DNA of 64,000 nucleotides from Aurantiacibacter suaedae (GCF_005434915.1 NZ_SKCG01000001.1:496001-560000), one strand, 5' to 3'; numbered from the stretch's first letter, positions 36,382-45,671 are shown. Program-made: numbers and translations. Notes: generated by a model from the letters alone, not told the origin.

Positions 36382-36409
36382 ATATAGGCGCGCTTTTGCT
36401 TGGCACAAG
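36382..36409 (-). promoter_or_regulatory. Sigma-32 type heat-shock promoter for dnaK
   Basis: On the minus strand CTTG (36409-36406) and CCTATAT (36388-36382) are separated by 17 bases. This agrees with the alphaproteobacterial RpoH pattern of a CTTG -35 and CYTATNT -10. Transcription would start near 36375, giving a leader of roughly 97 nt before the dnaK ATG. Confidence 0.72.
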
Positions 36410-36455
36410 GGAGGTGCGTGACTAGAAAGCCGACCTGTCTCAGATGAGGAATGCC

Positions 36456-36971
36456 ATGACCAACAAGACCTTCGCCGCTACGCTCGCCGCCATCACCCTC
36501 GCGCTGGGTACGGCCGCCTGTTCGGGCAGCGGCGACGATGTTGCCGAAACCACCTCGCCCGAGGCGCCAGCAGGAATTTCGGTGACCGATGGCCGCATGT
36601 CGCTTCCCGCAGTGAAGGGCAATCCGGCGGCGATCTACTTCACGATCCGCAATGTCAGCGAGAAGCCGGTGACGATCCGCGCGGTCGATGTGGCAGGAGC
36701 GGCCAGCGCGCAGCTCCACGAGACCAGCGAATGGAACAAGCAAATGGATATGCAGGAGCTGTTTCAGCTCCCGATCGAAGCGGGCGCCGAAGTCGCGTTC
36801 GAGCCGGGCGGCAAGCACGTGATGGCCTTCGACCTCAGCGACGACCTTGCTCCCGGAGGCGAAACGGAGGTGACGCTGATATTCGTCAACGGTGACAAGG
36901 TGAGCTTCCCGGCCAAGCTGATGGCACCGGGCATGGCCGACATGGACCATTCTGCGATGGAAGGCATGTAA
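36456..36971 (+). CDS. Copper chaperone PCu(A)C lipoprotein
   Basis: 171 aa from ATG 36456, with GAGGA five bases upstream. A lipoprotein signal ends at GTAAC. The mature domain is the PCuAC cupredoxin-like fold: NPAAIYFTIRN, then copper-binding His/Met residues in AQLHETSEW and MDMQ and the HxM in GGKHVMAFDL. A Met/His-containing tail (MADMDHSAMEGM) adds ligands. It delivers Cu(I), commonly to cytochrome oxidase. It runs divergently from dnaK; the next gene follows 8 bp later. Confidence 0.94.
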   Translation: MTNKTFAATLAAITLALGTAACSGSGDDVAETTSPEAPAGISVTDGRMSLPAVKGNPAAIYFTIRNVSEKPVTIRAVDVAGAASAQLHETSEWNKQMDMQELFQLPIEAGAEVAFEPGGKHVMAFDLSDDLAPGGETEVTLIFVNGDKVSFPAKLMAPGMADMDHSAMEGM

Positions 36972-36979
36972 TTCAAACG

Positions 36980-37474
36980 ATGCAGGCAGCGCCGCTCCCC
37001 TGCCCTGTCGGCGGCGAACGGCCGCTGACCCCCGGGGAGGTGGCGCTTACCAAGTCGGTTTTCGCTGATGCGATAGATACGGCGCGGGTGACGATCCGGC
37101 GGCGCAAATTCTTCCCGTTTCAACCGCGCAAGGTAACAATGGCACCGCGCGGCCATCTCCACTTTCACCCGCTCGGCAACGTCTATTGCGACGACTTTGG
37201 CTCAGCCTCGCTCGCGCGGCAGGCCCTGTTCATTCATGAGATGACCCATGTCTGGCAGAGCCAGACCAAGGGGGAATGGTATCTGGTGCTCAACCGCCAC
37301 CCGTGGTGCCGATACGACTATACGATCAAGCCAGGATGGAAGCTTGATCGCTATGGCATCGAGCAGCAGGCAATGATTGTGCAACACGCCTTTATGCTGC
37401 GCGAAGGCGGGAAGGTGCCCGGCGCACCAGCTTTGGAAATTTATCGCGCTATATTGCCATTCGCCATGGCATGA
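36980..37474 (+). CDS. HExxH-containing protein, 'vgr-related'
   Basis: 164 aa without signal peptide. A zinc-metalloprotease-like HEMTHVWQ motif lies at about residues 89-96 (FIHEMTHVWQSQTKGEWY), in a domain reminiscent of the DUF4157-type and of sphingomonad proteins named 'vgr related'. Residues LTPGEVALTKSVF and MAPRGHLHFHPLGNVYCDDFG precede it. The protease function is unproven. It follows the copper chaperone gene by 8 bp and is probably co-transcribed. Confidence 0.75.
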   Translation: MQAAPLPCPVGGERPLTPGEVALTKSVFADAIDTARVTIRRRKFFPFQPRKVTMAPRGHLHFHPLGNVYCDDFGSASLARQALFIHEMTHVWQSQTKGEWYLVLNRHPWCRYDYTIKPGWKLDRYGIEQQAMIVQHAFMLREGGKVPGAPALEIYRAILPFAMA

Positions 37475-37524
37475 TAATCACCGCGACAAAGCGCGCGTCG
37501 GTCGAAAAGCTCCAGAACAAAGAA

Positions 37525-37553
37525 GGCCCGGCGACAACTGAATGCGCCGGGCC
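37525..37553. terminator. Bidirectional terminator hairpin
   Basis: GGCCCGGCG (37525-37533) pairs with CGCCGGGCC (37545-37553) across an 11-base loop. On the minus strand CTTCTTTGTTC follows, a U-rich tail suited to the glycine-zipper lipoprotein gene; on the plus side it would serve the preceding HExxH gene. Confidence 0.8.
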
Positions 37554-37563
37554 TCCGATAAGC

Positions 37564-37827
37564 TTAGTTGCAACGCACCTCGTATTCGCGACCACGCGAA
37601 TCCACCCGGTAGCACTTGCCGTCCTTCTTGATTAGCGAACCACCTGCGGCACCAGCGGCAGCACCGATGGCTGCGCCCGTAGCCACATCGCCGCCGGTGG
37701 CGGCACCGATTCCGGCACCCGCAGCAGCGCCAGCCAGGCCGCCCTCAACTGCATAGTTATCCGCACAAGCCGCCAAAGACAGCGATGCGACGATGGCAGC
37801 CGAGAATGTTGCGATCCGATTTTTCAT
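37564..37827 (-). CDS. Small glycine-zipper lipoprotein
   Basis: 87 aa with lipobox LAAC (signal MKNRIATFSAAIVASLSLAAC). The middle is a Gly/Ala-rich zipper ([18 protein letters not shown], then AIGAAAGAAGGSL) of the YMGG/17-kDa-antigen type that can pack as membrane-associated helices. The C-terminus has two further cysteines (KCYRVD, VRCN). Function in the outer membrane is unknown. It is monocistronic. Confidence 0.87.
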   Translation of the reverse strand: MKNRIATFSAAIVASLSLAACADNYAVEGGLAGAAAGAGIGAATGGDVATGAAIGAAAGAAGGSLIKKDGKCYRVDSRGREYEVRCN

Positions 37828-37959
37828 GTGGTCCTCCGATGGGTAACTGTGAATTACCTACGGAAAGGCCGATCAAAGGTTCCGCCCGCCAAATCGGCAC
37901 AGCGCGATCCGCGCACGATTCCTCGCCAATAGCGAAGCACCGTGCGGCGAAGGTCGGCG

Positions 37960-38535
37960 TCAGTCGGCCTTCTTGGCCACGCCGACCATGGCCGGGCGCA
38001 GCAGACGATCCTTGATCATGTAGCCAGCCTGCATTTCCTGCACGATCGTGCCCGGTTCGGCATGGCTCGGCACTTCCATCATCGCCTGATGCTGGTTCGG
38101 GTCAAGCGGCATACCCATCGCGGCAATGCGCGTGATGCCATGCTGGCTGAACACCTTGTCCAGCTCGCGCTGGGTGGCTTCAATTCCGGCGACAAGCCCT
38201 TTGAACTTGTCGTCCTCGCGCAGTTCTCCGGGCACCGACTGGATTGCGCGGGCGAGGTTGTCGGCCACCGATAGGATGTCGCGGGCAAAGCCGCTGGCGG
38301 CATAGTTGCGCGCGTCGGCGACGTCTTTCTCCAGCCGGCGGCGCACATTCTGCGTATCCGCGCGGGAATAGAGGACATCCTGCTTGGCTGTCTCAAGCTC
38401 GGCTTCGAGCTGGGCGATCTTCTGCGCGGCGGTATCTTCGCCGGAAGCGTCCTCGTCATTGTCGAGCAGCTCTTCGGGAACCCCTGCCAGTTCCTTTTCG
38501 GCGGCTTCGTCGCGAGGTTCGTTTGTGTTTTCCAT
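37960..38535 (-). CDS. grpE: Nucleotide exchange factor GrpE
   Basis: 191 aa from ATG 38535 (TTG 38553 possible). Acidic N-terminal region, a long helix (AAQKIAQLEAELETAKQDVL), then the conserved VRRRLEKDVADARNYAASGFARDIL and the C-terminal beta domain with GMPLDPNQHQAMMEVPS and YMIKDRLLRPAMVGVAKK. It releases ADP from DnaK. It follows hrcA by 18 bp. Confidence 0.96.
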   Translation of the reverse strand: MENTNEPRDEAAEKELAGVPEELLDNDEDASGEDTAAQKIAQLEAELETAKQDVLYSRADTQNVRRRLEKDVADARNYAASGFARDILSVADNLARAIQSVPGELREDDKFKGLVAGIEATQRELDKVFSQHGITRIAAMGMPLDPNQHQAMMEVPSHAEPGTIVQEMQAGYMIKDRLLRPAMVGVAKKAD

Positions 38536-38553
38536 CACCGTTTTATCGTCCAA

Positions 38554-39597
38554 TTATCCAAGTCTTCGGCCCAGCGAGCGGGCGGTAAAGTCCACCATGG
38601 GAACCACTCTCGCGTAATTCAACCGCGTCGGCCCGATCACGCCGAGCACGCCGACCACCTTGCCCTCGCTGTTGCGATAGGGTGCGGCAATGACAGAAGA
38701 CCCCGACAGAGAAAAGAGCCGGTTCTCCGCACCGATGAATATACGTGCCGATTCGGCCTCTCGCGCGCTGTCGAGAAGCTGCGCCACCTGCTGCTTGTTT
38801 TCGAGGTCGTCGATCAGCGAGCGAACGCGCTCGATATCGGTCAGCGCGCTCTCGTCGAGCAGCTTGGCCTGCCCGCGCACGATCAGCACCGGTCGCGCGG
38901 CGGCATCCTCGCTCCACACCGCCAGCCCCGCCTCGACCAGCCGTTGCCCCGCCTCGTCAAGCGCACTGCGACCCGATGCGATTTCCGCCCGCATATCGCG
39001 CGATGCCTCGGCCAAAGTGCGTCCGGCCAACCGTGCAGTGACATAGTTGGTCGCCTGCTGAAGGTCGCCCGTGGACACGCCTTGTGGCAATTCCAGAACG
39101 CGATTTTCGACGTGGCCGTCGGTACCGACCAGCACCACCAGCGCGCGCCTTTCATCGAGAGGAACAAGGCTGATCTGCGCGATCCGGCTTTCGCGCTGCG
39201 GCACCATCACCATGCCCGCTGCGCCGGAAAGATTGGAGAGTAGCGCGCTGGTCGCCTCCAGCGCCTGTTCGATCGGGCCGGGTTCGCGCATCTGCTGCTC
39301 GATCACCGCGCGCTCTTCCGGCGAAGGCTCAGCCATCTGCATGATGCCGTCGACGAACAGGCGCAAGCCCTGCTCGGTTGGCAGGCGCCCGGCGCTGGTG
39401 TGCGGAGCGGCCAGCAGGCCGAGCTGTTCAAGATCGCTGAGTACCGAGCGGATCGAAGCCGGTGACAGGTCGATTGCGCCCGATCCGGCCAGCGCTTTCG
39501 AACCGACCGGCTGCCCGCTTTCGAGATAGCCCTCGACCACGAGCCGGAAGATGTCGCGCGCGCGGGTGGTCAGTTCGGTGATCGGCGGAGAAACCAT
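38554..39597 (-). CDS. hrcA: Heat-inducible transcription repressor HrcA
   Basis: 347 aa. N-terminal winged helix (TTRARDIFRLVVEGYLES, LSPASIRSVLSDLEQLGLL) with ASPASIR-like DNA contact, a GAF-like middle domain and a dimer region. It represses chaperonin genes through CIRCE elements; no CIRCE was seen inside this window, so its targets are elsewhere. The gene is divergent from rph across 64 bp. Confidence 0.96.
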   Translation of the reverse strand: MVSPPITELTTRARDIFRLVVEGYLESGQPVGSKALAGSGAIDLSPASIRSVLSDLEQLGLLAAPHTSAGRLPTEQGLRLFVDGIMQMAEPSPEERAVIEQQMREPGPIEQALEATSALLSNLSGAAGMVMVPQRESRIAQISLVPLDERRALVVLVGTDGHVENRVLELPQGVSTGDLQQATNYVTARLAGRTLAEASRDMRAEIASGRSALDEAGQRLVEAGLAVWSEDAAARPVLIVRGQAKLLDESALTDIERVRSLIDDLENKQQVAQLLDSAREAESARIFIGAENRLFSLSGSSVIAAPYRNSEGKVVGVLGVIGPTRLNYARVVPMVDFTARSLGRRLG

Positions 39598-39661
39598 GAC
39601 AGTGTCTTATCTAGTCGCTAGGGCCCGCACATCCAAATCGTGATTCCAAGCGGAGAAATTC

Positions 39662-40378
39662 ATGCGACCTTCCGGCCGTGCGCCTGACGAAATGCGCGCC
39701 ATCACCATTGAAAGCGGCTTCACCCGCCACGCCGAGGGCTCTGTGCTGATCGGCTTCGGCGATACTAAAGTGATCTGCACCGCCAGCGTCGAAAAATCGC
39801 TGCCGCCGTGGCTGCGCGGCAAAGGCGAAGGCTGGGTCACTGGCGAATATTCGATGCTCCCCCGCGCCACCCACACGCGTGGCAGCCGCGAGGCCGCACG
39901 CGGCAAGCAGTCAGGCCGCACGCAGGAAATTCAGCGCCTGATCGGTCGCTCATTGCGCGCCGTGGTCGACATGAAGAAGCTCGGCGAACGCCAGATCACG
40001 CTCGATTGCGACGTGATTCAGGCCGATGGCGGAACCCGCACAGCCTCGATTTCGGGCGCCTGGGTGGCCATGCGCATGGCAGTCGACAAACTGATGGAAG
40101 CGGGCGAGATCAAGGAAGACCCGATCACCGGCAAGATCGCTGCCGTCTCCTGCGGGATTTATGAAGGCACCCCGGTGCTCGATCTCGACTACGACGAGGA
40201 CTCGAGCGCGGATGCCGACGCTAACTTCGTGCTGATCGAAGGCGGCCGCATCGCAGAGGTGCAGGCCACCGCCGAAGGCGCGACTTATGACGAGGAGGCT
40301 CTCATGCGCCTGCTGCGCCTCGCGCAGATGGGCTGCAGCGAGATCTTCAAGGCGCAGGATAAGGCGACGGGTCGTTGA
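39662..40378 (+). CDS. rph: Ribonuclease PH
   Basis: 238 aa phosphorolytic 3'-5' exoribonuclease trimming tRNA ends. Single RNase PH domain starting [20 protein letters not shown], with [36 protein letters not shown] (phosphate-binding arginines) and [20 protein letters not shown]. It is the first gene of a plus-strand series ending with xerC. Confidence 0.96.
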   Translation: MRPSGRAPDEMRAITIESGFTRHAEGSVLIGFGDTKVICTASVEKSLPPWLRGKGEGWVTGEYSMLPRATHTRGSREAARGKQSGRTQEIQRLIGRSLRAVVDMKKLGERQITLDCDVIQADGGTRTASISGAWVAMRMAVDKLMEAGEIKEDPITGKIAAVSCGIYEGTPVLDLDYDEDSSADADANFVLIEGGRIAEVQATAEGATYDEEALMRLLRLAQMGCSEIFKAQDKATGR

Positions 40379-40395
40379 ATCAATTGTGCGGCGAG

Positions 40396-40896
40396 ATGCA
40401 GATTCTGGAAAGCGACTATTTGGCTTTCCAGCGACTGTATATTCGTCGCAATATCCGGCGAATGGCCATATTCGTGGGCGTGGTTTTGCCAGGCATCGGG
40501 GTGCTCCGGCTGACCGGTGTCCTGTCCGGCCCGGTCGCTTTGGGCGCTGCCGGTGGAGCGGTGGCGGGCTGGTTGCTCATCTGGGCCCTATGGCACTTTG
40601 TCACCATGCCATACCACGTGCGCAAGGTTTACCGCGAAAGCGCTGCCTTGCGTGAAAGGACGACCATCGCATGCGATGATGAGGCGATCACTTTCACGCA
40701 AGAAAGCGGCAACTGGCGGCTTAAATGGTGCGAAGCCGCGCGCTGGGACGAGGCTGAGACGATCTTCGCCGTGTTCCCCAACCGGGCGATGGCACATATC
40801 CTGCCCAAACGCGATCTTTCGTCCGAGATAATCGACTTTGTCCGCGAGCGGCTCATCGTCTCGGGGCTCACGCAACCATGGAAGCTCAGGAAATGA
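40396..40896 (+). CDS. YcxB-like membrane protein
   Basis: 166 aa from ATG 40396. Two helices in the first half (about residues 22-40 and 46-66) around [17 protein letters not shown], then a soluble C-terminal part with [41 protein letters not shown], as in the YcxB family, whose function is unknown. The open frame starts at TTG 40375, overlapping the rph stop, so translation could also begin there (173 aa). The stop overlaps rdgB. Confidence 0.8.
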   Translation: MQILESDYLAFQRLYIRRNIRRMAIFVGVVLPGIGVLRLTGVLSGPVALGAAGGAVAGWLLIWALWHFVTMPYHVRKVYRESAALRERTTIACDDEAITFTQESGNWRLKWCEAARWDEAETIFAVFPNRAMAHILPKRDLSSEIIDFVRERLIVSGLTQPWKLRK

Positions 40897-41522
40897 CCCG
40901 GAAACTCGGCGGCGGAAAGCTTGTTATTGCCACCCATAACGCAGGCAAGCTGAAGGAAATTTCGGCTCTGCTCGCGCCCTATGGGCTGGAGTGCATCTCG
41001 GCTGGCGCGCTCGGCCTGCCAGAGCCGGCGGAGACGGGCACCACCTTCATCGAAAACGCGCTGATCAAGGCCGAGGCCGCCGCCAAGGCCTCTGGCCTGC
41101 CCGCATTGGCGGACGATAGCGGAATGTCGGTCGCGGCGCTGGATGGCAAGCCGGGGGTTTATACTGCCGACTGGGCGCAAAGGCAGTGGTTCGAGGGTGA
41201 ACCAGGGCGCGACTGGTATATGGCGATGGGCAAGGTCGAGGGCTGCTTGCAAGCGCTCGGGCCAGACACGCCGCGCGATGCGTGGTTCTCCTGTGTGCTC
41301 GCCATCGCCTGGCCCGAGGGTGAAAACACCGTGTACGAAGGCCGTGTGGATGGCGCGCTGACATGGCCTCCGCGCGGCGAAATGGGCTTTGGCTACGACC
41401 CGGTGTTCGTGCCAAGCGGCAGCGCGCTGACCTTCGCCGAGATCCCGCCGGAGGAAAAGCACAAGGTCAGCCACCGCGCCGATGCCTTCGCCAAGCTGGT
41501 CGCGGACCAGTTCGGCAGCTAA
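40893..41522 (+). CDS. rdgB: Non-canonical purine NTP pyrophosphatase (RdgB/HAM1)
   Basis: 209 aa. Removes dITP, dXTP and ITP. Motifs: [13 protein letters not shown] (residues 10-22), [30 protein letters not shown] and [10 protein letters not shown]-terminal KVSHRADAF. The ATG at 40893 overlaps the upstream stop as ATGA; ATG 40878 is an alternative start five residues longer. Confidence 0.95.
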   Translation: MTRKLGGGKLVIATHNAGKLKEISALLAPYGLECISAGALGLPEPAETGTTFIENALIKAEAAAKASGLPALADDSGMSVAALDGKPGVYTADWAQRQWFEGEPGRDWYMAMGKVEGCLQALGPDTPRDAWFSCVLAIAWPEGENTVYEGRVDGALTWPPRGEMGFGYDPVFVPSGSALTFAEIPPEEKHKVSHRADAFAKLVADQFGS

Positions 41523-41532
41523 AAGGCTGCGC

Positions 41533-42684
41533 ATGGCGCGCGCACTTTACATTCACTGGCCTTTCTGCCTCGCCAAGTGCCCCTATTGCGACTTCAACTC
41601 GCATGTGCGCGATAGCGTGGACGTGGAGCTTTGGCGCAAGGCCCTGCTCGCCGACATGCGCCACGAGGCTGAGCTTGCTGGTGGCGATAAACTCACCTCG
41701 ATCTTCTTCGGTGGCGGCACACCCTCGTTGATGCCGCCCACACTGGTGGCAGCTCTGCTGGATGAGGCCGAGCGGCTTTGGGGCTTTGCCGACAACATCG
41801 AGATCACTCTGGAGGCCAACCCCTCGTCGGTCGAGGCGGAGAAATTTGCCGGCATCGCCGCTGCGGGTGTGAACCGCGCCTCGCTTGGTCTGCAAGCGCT
41901 CGACGACCGGATGCTGCGCTTCCTTGGACGGCTGCACAATGTAGCGGAAAGTCTCGAGGCGCTCGCCATCGCGCAGAGAGTATTCGACCGGGTATCGTTC
42001 GATTTGATCTATGCCCGCCCCGAACACACACTCACCTTCTGGCGCGAGGAGCTGGCAAAAGCGCTCACCTTCGGCACCACGCATATGTCGCTGTACCAAC
42101 TGACCATCGAGCCGGGCACGCGGTTTGAAAGCATGGTCCGGCGCGGCGAGTTCACTCCGCTTGACGACGACCACGCCGCGGACCTCTTCGCCTTCACGCA
42201 AGAGGCTATGCGCGGCGCGGGTCTGCCCGCCTACGAGATCAGCAACCACGCCCGACCCGGCGAGGAGAGCCGCCACAACCTCACCTATTGGCGCTATCGC
42301 GACTATGTCGGGATCGGCCCCGGTGCGCACGGACGGCGCGGCGGCTTTGCCACCACCCGCCACAAGAAGCCCGAAAACTGGCTCGCCGCCATCGAGCGCA
42401 ACGGCCACGGCACGCAGGAAGAGCGCGCGCTCGGCGTCAGTGAGCAGGCGAGCGAGGCGCTCTTGATGGGGCTGCGGCTGGCCGAGGGAGTGGACTTGGC
42501 AACCCTCACCGCGCGGTTCGGCTTCGCGCCCGATGCGCTGGTCGATCCCGATGCGGTGGCGCGCTGCCGTAAGCTTGGTCTGCTGAGTCAGCACGGCGAT
42601 CGGATCACCATTACGCCCGAAGGCATGGGCGTGCTCGACGCAGTGCTGGGCGAGATCGTATCGGCGGCGCTGGTCGCGGCATGA
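41533..42684 (+). CDS. hemW: HemW, radical SAM heme chaperone
   Basis: 383 aa. Radical-SAM cluster motif CLAKCPYC (CxxxCxxC) in YIHWPFCLAKCPYCDF (residues 6-21), FFGGGTPS, and HNLTYWRYRDYVGIGPGAHG, which distinguishes HemW from coproporphyrinogen dehydrogenase HemN by the short N-terminus. HemW binds and delivers heme rather than making it. ATG 41533 lies 10 bp after rdgB. Confidence 0.94.
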   Translation: MARALYIHWPFCLAKCPYCDFNSHVRDSVDVELWRKALLADMRHEAELAGGDKLTSIFFGGGTPSLMPPTLVAALLDEAERLWGFADNIEITLEANPSSVEAEKFAGIAAAGVNRASLGLQALDDRMLRFLGRLHNVAESLEALAIAQRVFDRVSFDLIYARPEHTLTFWREELAKALTFGTTHMSLYQLTIEPGTRFESMVRRGEFTPLDDDHAADLFAFTQEAMRGAGLPAYEISNHARPGEESRHNLTYWRYRDYVGIGPGAHGRRGGFATTRHKKPENWLAAIERNGHGTQEERALGVSEQASEALLMGLRLAEGVDLATLTARFGFAPDALVDPDAVARCRKLGLLSQHGDRITITPEGMGVLDAVLGEIVSAALVAA

Positions 42685-43577
42685 CGCGGCACGACCTGCT
42701 CGAACAATGGCGCGACCATCTTGCGCTTGCCCGCCGCCGCTCACCGCATACGGTGCGCGCCTATGTCGCGGCGGCGGAGCGGTTGCTGCGCGATCGCGAT
42801 GTCAAAGGTTGGGAGGATGTCGGAGCGCTGGAGGCGCGCGCGCTGCGCGCGCACCTCGCCGCGCGCCGGGCAGAGGGGATCGGCAATGCCTCGGCAGCGC
42901 GCGAGCTGTCGGCGCTCAAAGCGCTGATTGCCTTTGCCCGCGAACAGTCCGGCGGCGAACCCGGTGATGCCCCCCGTATGCGCGGGCCAAGGCTGAAGAA
43001 GGGTCTGCCCCGCCCCATCACGCCCGACGACGTTTCCAATATCGCCGATATGGTCGCCGCGGATGCGAAAGACGAATGGACCGGCCTGCGCGACGCGGCC
43101 GTGCTGCTGCTGATGTACGGCGCAGGGATGCGCATTGCCGAGGCGCTGTCGCTGACTGGGGACATGCTCCCGCTCGGTGAAACGGTGACGATCACCGGCA
43201 AGGGAGCGAAGCAGCGGTTGGTCCCGCTTCTGCCCGTAGTGCGAGATGCTGTGGACGCCTATGCCAAGGCCTGCCCCTACCCGCTCGCTGCAAAGGAGCC
43301 GTTGTTTCGCGGGGCGAAGGGCGGTCCGCTGTCGCAGGGCATGGTCCAGAAGGCCATGGCGCGGGCGCGCAAGGCATTGGGTCTGCCCGCCAGCGCCACG
43401 CCCCATGCACTTCGCCATTCGTTCGCGACGCACCTGCTCAGCGCTGGAGCGGACCTGCGCAGCCTGCAAGAGTTGCTCGGCCACGCCAGCCTCGGCTCAA
43501 CGCAGATTTATACGCGAGTCGATGCGGCGCAGATGCTGGAAACCTACCGTGCCGCCCATCCAAGGGAACGCGATTAA
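42681..43577 (+). CDS. xerC: Tyrosine recombinase XerC
   Basis: 298 aa. Core-binding SAM-like N-domain, then catalytic R in YGAGMRIAEALSL (about residue 150), K in TGKGAKQRLVPL, HxxR in PHALRHSFATHLLSAGAD, and the nucleophilic Tyr in STQIYTRVD near residue 277. It resolves chromosome dimers at dif with XerD. The ATG overlaps the hemW stop (ATGA); its stop overlaps the dedA stop by 4 bp. Confidence 0.94.
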   Translation: MTRHDLLEQWRDHLALARRRSPHTVRAYVAAAERLLRDRDVKGWEDVGALEARALRAHLAARRAEGIGNASAARELSALKALIAFAREQSGGEPGDAPRMRGPRLKKGLPRPITPDDVSNIADMVAADAKDEWTGLRDAAVLLLMYGAGMRIAEALSLTGDMLPLGETVTITGKGAKQRLVPLLPVVRDAVDAYAKACPYPLAAKEPLFRGAKGGPLSQGMVQKAMARARKALGLPASATPHALRHSFATHLLSAGADLRSLQELLGHASLGSTQIYTRVDAAQMLETYRAAHPRERD

Positions 43578-44179
43578 CGCTCTGCGCGCGGTTTCCAGGT
43601 CAGCACACGGTACACATACCCAACCAGCATAACCGCGATGCAGCCCAGCAGAATATAGCCGAGCCATTCCTGCGAATCGGCCAGCCAGTGCCCAAGCCAC
43701 TCGCCGCCCTTGATCAGCAGCGCGTTCCACACAAGCGAGCCGGCGAAGGTGAAGACGGCAAACTTCCACTTCGGCATATGCGCGAGGCCGGCGGGCAGCG
43801 AGATGATCGTGCGCAGGAATGGCGAGAAGCGCAGGACGAAAACCACCCAATGGCCATGCTTCTTGAAATAGGATTGCGCCTTCTCGACGTCCTCCCACTC
43901 CATCGTCAGCCAACGGCCCCAGCGCTCCACAAAAGGTTCAAGCCGATTTCGCGCGAAGGTTTCGCCGATCCAGAACCAGAACCAGTTGCCCGCTAAGGTG
44001 CCCGCCGTGCCGATGAGCAGCAGCGGCCAGAACTCCATCGTCCCGCGCTGCACCAGCACCCCGCCCACGCCCATGATCACCTCGGAAGGGACAGGGGGCA
44101 CAATGTTCTCAAGCGCCATCAGCAGGAAGATGCCGAGATAGCCTCCCTGCTCGATTGCCCGGATGATGATTTCTGCCAT
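43574..44179 (-). CDS. DedA family membrane protein
   Basis: 201 aa. Conserved ENIVPPVPSEVIMGVGGVL (residues 24-42), FWFWIGETFARNRLEPF and the FLRFSPFLRTIISLPAGLAHMP re-entrant region with its arginines, four to five helices. DedA proteins move or flip lipid-linked compounds and affect membrane homeostasis; the substrate here is unknown. It is downstream of gshB on the same strand. Confidence 0.92.
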   Translation of the reverse strand: MAEIIIRAIEQGGYLGIFLLMALENIVPPVPSEVIMGVGGVLVQRGTMEFWPLLLIGTAGTLAGNWFWFWIGETFARNRLEPFVERWGRWLTMEWEDVEKAQSYFKKHGHWVVFVLRFSPFLRTIISLPAGLAHMPKWKFAVFTFAGSLVWNALLIKGGEWLGHWLADSQEWLGYILLGCIAVMLVGYVYRVLTWKPRAER

Positions 44180-44211
44180 GGCTCAGCAATGCGCGAGAGG
44201 CGCGGAAGTTC

Positions 44212-45177
44212 TCAGGCCTGCCCCTGCATCTCCGCGTGGCGACGTTCGAGCGCGTCCCAGATGCGGCCAGCCGTGTCAGTGCCGTTGAACTTGTCGATGG
44301 CGACGATGCCGGTCGGACTGGTGACGTTGATCTCGGTGAGATATTCGCCGCCGATCACGTCGATCCCGACGAACACGAGGCCGCGCCGTTTCAGCTCCGG
44401 CCCCATCGCGGCGCAGATTTCTTCCTCGCGCGCGGTCAGCCCGGTCGCCTCGGCGGAGCCGCCCTGCGCGAGGTTGCTGCGGAACTCGCCCTCGCCCGGC
44501 TTGCGGTTGATCGCGCCGGCATATTCGCCGTCGACCAGCACGATGCGTTTGTCGCCCTGCGCCACGCTGGGGAGGAACGGCTGGACCATATGCGGCTCGG
44601 GCCAGGTCTGGTTGAACACCTCGAACAGCGCGGAAAGATTGGTGCCCTCGGCGTCGAGCTTGAAGATTGCCTTTCCGCCGTTGCCGTGCAGCGGCTTCAC
44701 CACCACAGAGCCATGCCTGCCCATAAAGGCCCGCACATCTTCAAGCTGGCGGGTGACCAGCGTTGGCGGCATGAAGCGCGCATAGTCGAGCACGAACATT
44801 TTTTCGGGCGCGTTGATCACCTCGCGCGGGTCGTTCGAAACGAGCGTCTGGCCCTTAAGCCGATCGAGCAGCAGCGCGGCACTGATATAGCCGAGATGAA
44901 ACGGCGGATCCTGCCGCATCAGGATTACGTCGATATCTTCGGCGAGATCGAGGCGGCGCTTTTCGCCTTTCTCAAAGTGGTTGCCCACCTCATTGCGCAG
45001 CGTCACCGGGTGGCCCCAGGCGATGATCCGCCCTTCGTCGTAGCCAAGCGTGGCCACATCGTAATGAAACACCTCGTGCCCGCGCGCCTGCGCCGAGAGC
45101 ATCAGCGCAAAGCTCGAATCGCCGGCGATGTTGATTGTTTCGAGCGGGTCCATCTGGACGGCTACACGCAAGGACAT
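44212..45177 (-). CDS. gshB: Glutathione synthase
   Basis: 321 aa ATP-grasp enzyme joining gamma-glutamylcysteine and glycine. N-domain VAVQMDPLETINIAGDSSFALML, ATP-grasp region LVTRQLEDVRAFMGRHGSVVVKPLHGNGGKAIF (KPLHGNGG at about 160), GDKRIVLVDGEYAGAINR, and FVGIDVIGGEYLTEINVTSPTG at the end. It sits after yraN on the same strand, with a REP-like element in the 143-bp gap. Confidence 0.95.
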   Translation of the reverse strand: MSLRVAVQMDPLETINIAGDSSFALMLSAQARGHEVFHYDVATLGYDEGRIIAWGHPVTLRNEVGNHFEKGEKRRLDLAEDIDVILMRQDPPFHLGYISAALLLDRLKGQTLVSNDPREVINAPEKMFVLDYARFMPPTLVTRQLEDVRAFMGRHGSVVVKPLHGNGGKAIFKLDAEGTNLSALFEVFNQTWPEPHMVQPFLPSVAQGDKRIVLVDGEYAGAINRKPGEGEFRSNLAQGGSAEATGLTAREEEICAAMGPELKRRGLVFVGIDVIGGEYLTEINVTSPTGIVAIDKFNGTDTAGRIWDALERRHAEMQGQA

Positions 45178-45213
45178 GACTTTACTCCGGCTTCATTTCC
45201 AGCGCCGCTCATG

Positions 45214-45300
45214 CAGAGCCTGTCGAAGAATGCCCACGACATCGGCCCCATGGCTGGGTTAAGGTGGCGCCTATCCTTCGGCAAGCTCAGGATGAGCGGG
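45214..45300. repeat. REP-like half elements between gshB and yraN
   Basis: AGAGCCTGTCGAAGAATG (about 45214-45231) and CTATCCTTCGGCAAGCTCAG (45270-45289) followed by GATGAGCGGG are diverged, opposed copies of the same unit seen near lpdA and rnr. They occupy most of the 143-bp gap and would be transcribed upstream of gshB. Confidence 0.6.
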
Positions 45301-45320
45301 TGGGTTCGACCGGACCGCCC

Positions 45321-45671
45321 TCAAGGCATCCAGGCGTTGACGATGTGGCGAGGCTCAGCGCCCGGTGCAAGGAGGATAACGTCGATCCGGATGTCTTCGC
45401 CGCCGCTGGCATAGTCATGCGCAACCGCCTCCACAGCCGCCGCGACCCGCGCGAGACGGCGCTCGTCGATAGCAAGGTCGAGATCGGCCACGGTGCGCCG
45501 AAACTTCACCTCAGCGAAGACGACCACTCCAGGCGCGCGGGCAACGAGATCGATCTCGCCCACCTTCACCTTCACCCGGCGCGCGAGGATTTCGTATCCC
45601 TCCGCCTCAAGAAACTGCGCCGCCTCATCCTCGGCCTTGCGGCCGCGCGCCTCTGCCAGCTGGCGCTTCAT
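45321..45671 (-). CDS. YraN/UPF0102 nuclease-like protein
   Basis: 116 aa. PD-(D/E)xK-like core: RKAEDEAAQFLEAEGYEILARRVKVKVGEIDLVARAPGVVVFAEVKFR, in which the catalytic-type residues are Asp (GEIDLV) and ExK (AEVK). Family function is not settled. It overlaps rsmI by 4 bp (ATGA), the gene order also found beside lpoA in E. coli. Confidence 0.93.
   Translation of the reverse strand: MKRQLAEARGRKAEDEAAQFLEAEGYEILARRVKVKVGEIDLVARAPGVVVFAEVKFRRTVADLDLAIDERRLARVAAAVEAVAHDYASGGEDIRIDVILLAPGAEPRHIVNAWMP

Noticed and set aside
34623-36425. 600-aa plus-strand open frame opposite dnaK
   Set aside because: It is a shadow of the dnaK codons (GC-rich third positions leave the antisense frame open); no family motifs and no ribosome-binding site.
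39598-39661. CIRCE operator upstream of hrcA
   Set aside because: No TTAGCACTC-N9-GAGTGCTAA or close variant is present here or before dnaK.
42681-43577. xerC as integrase of a mobile element
   Set aside because: It is embedded in the rph-rdgB-hemW series, with XerC size and motifs, and no att sites or cargo are seen.
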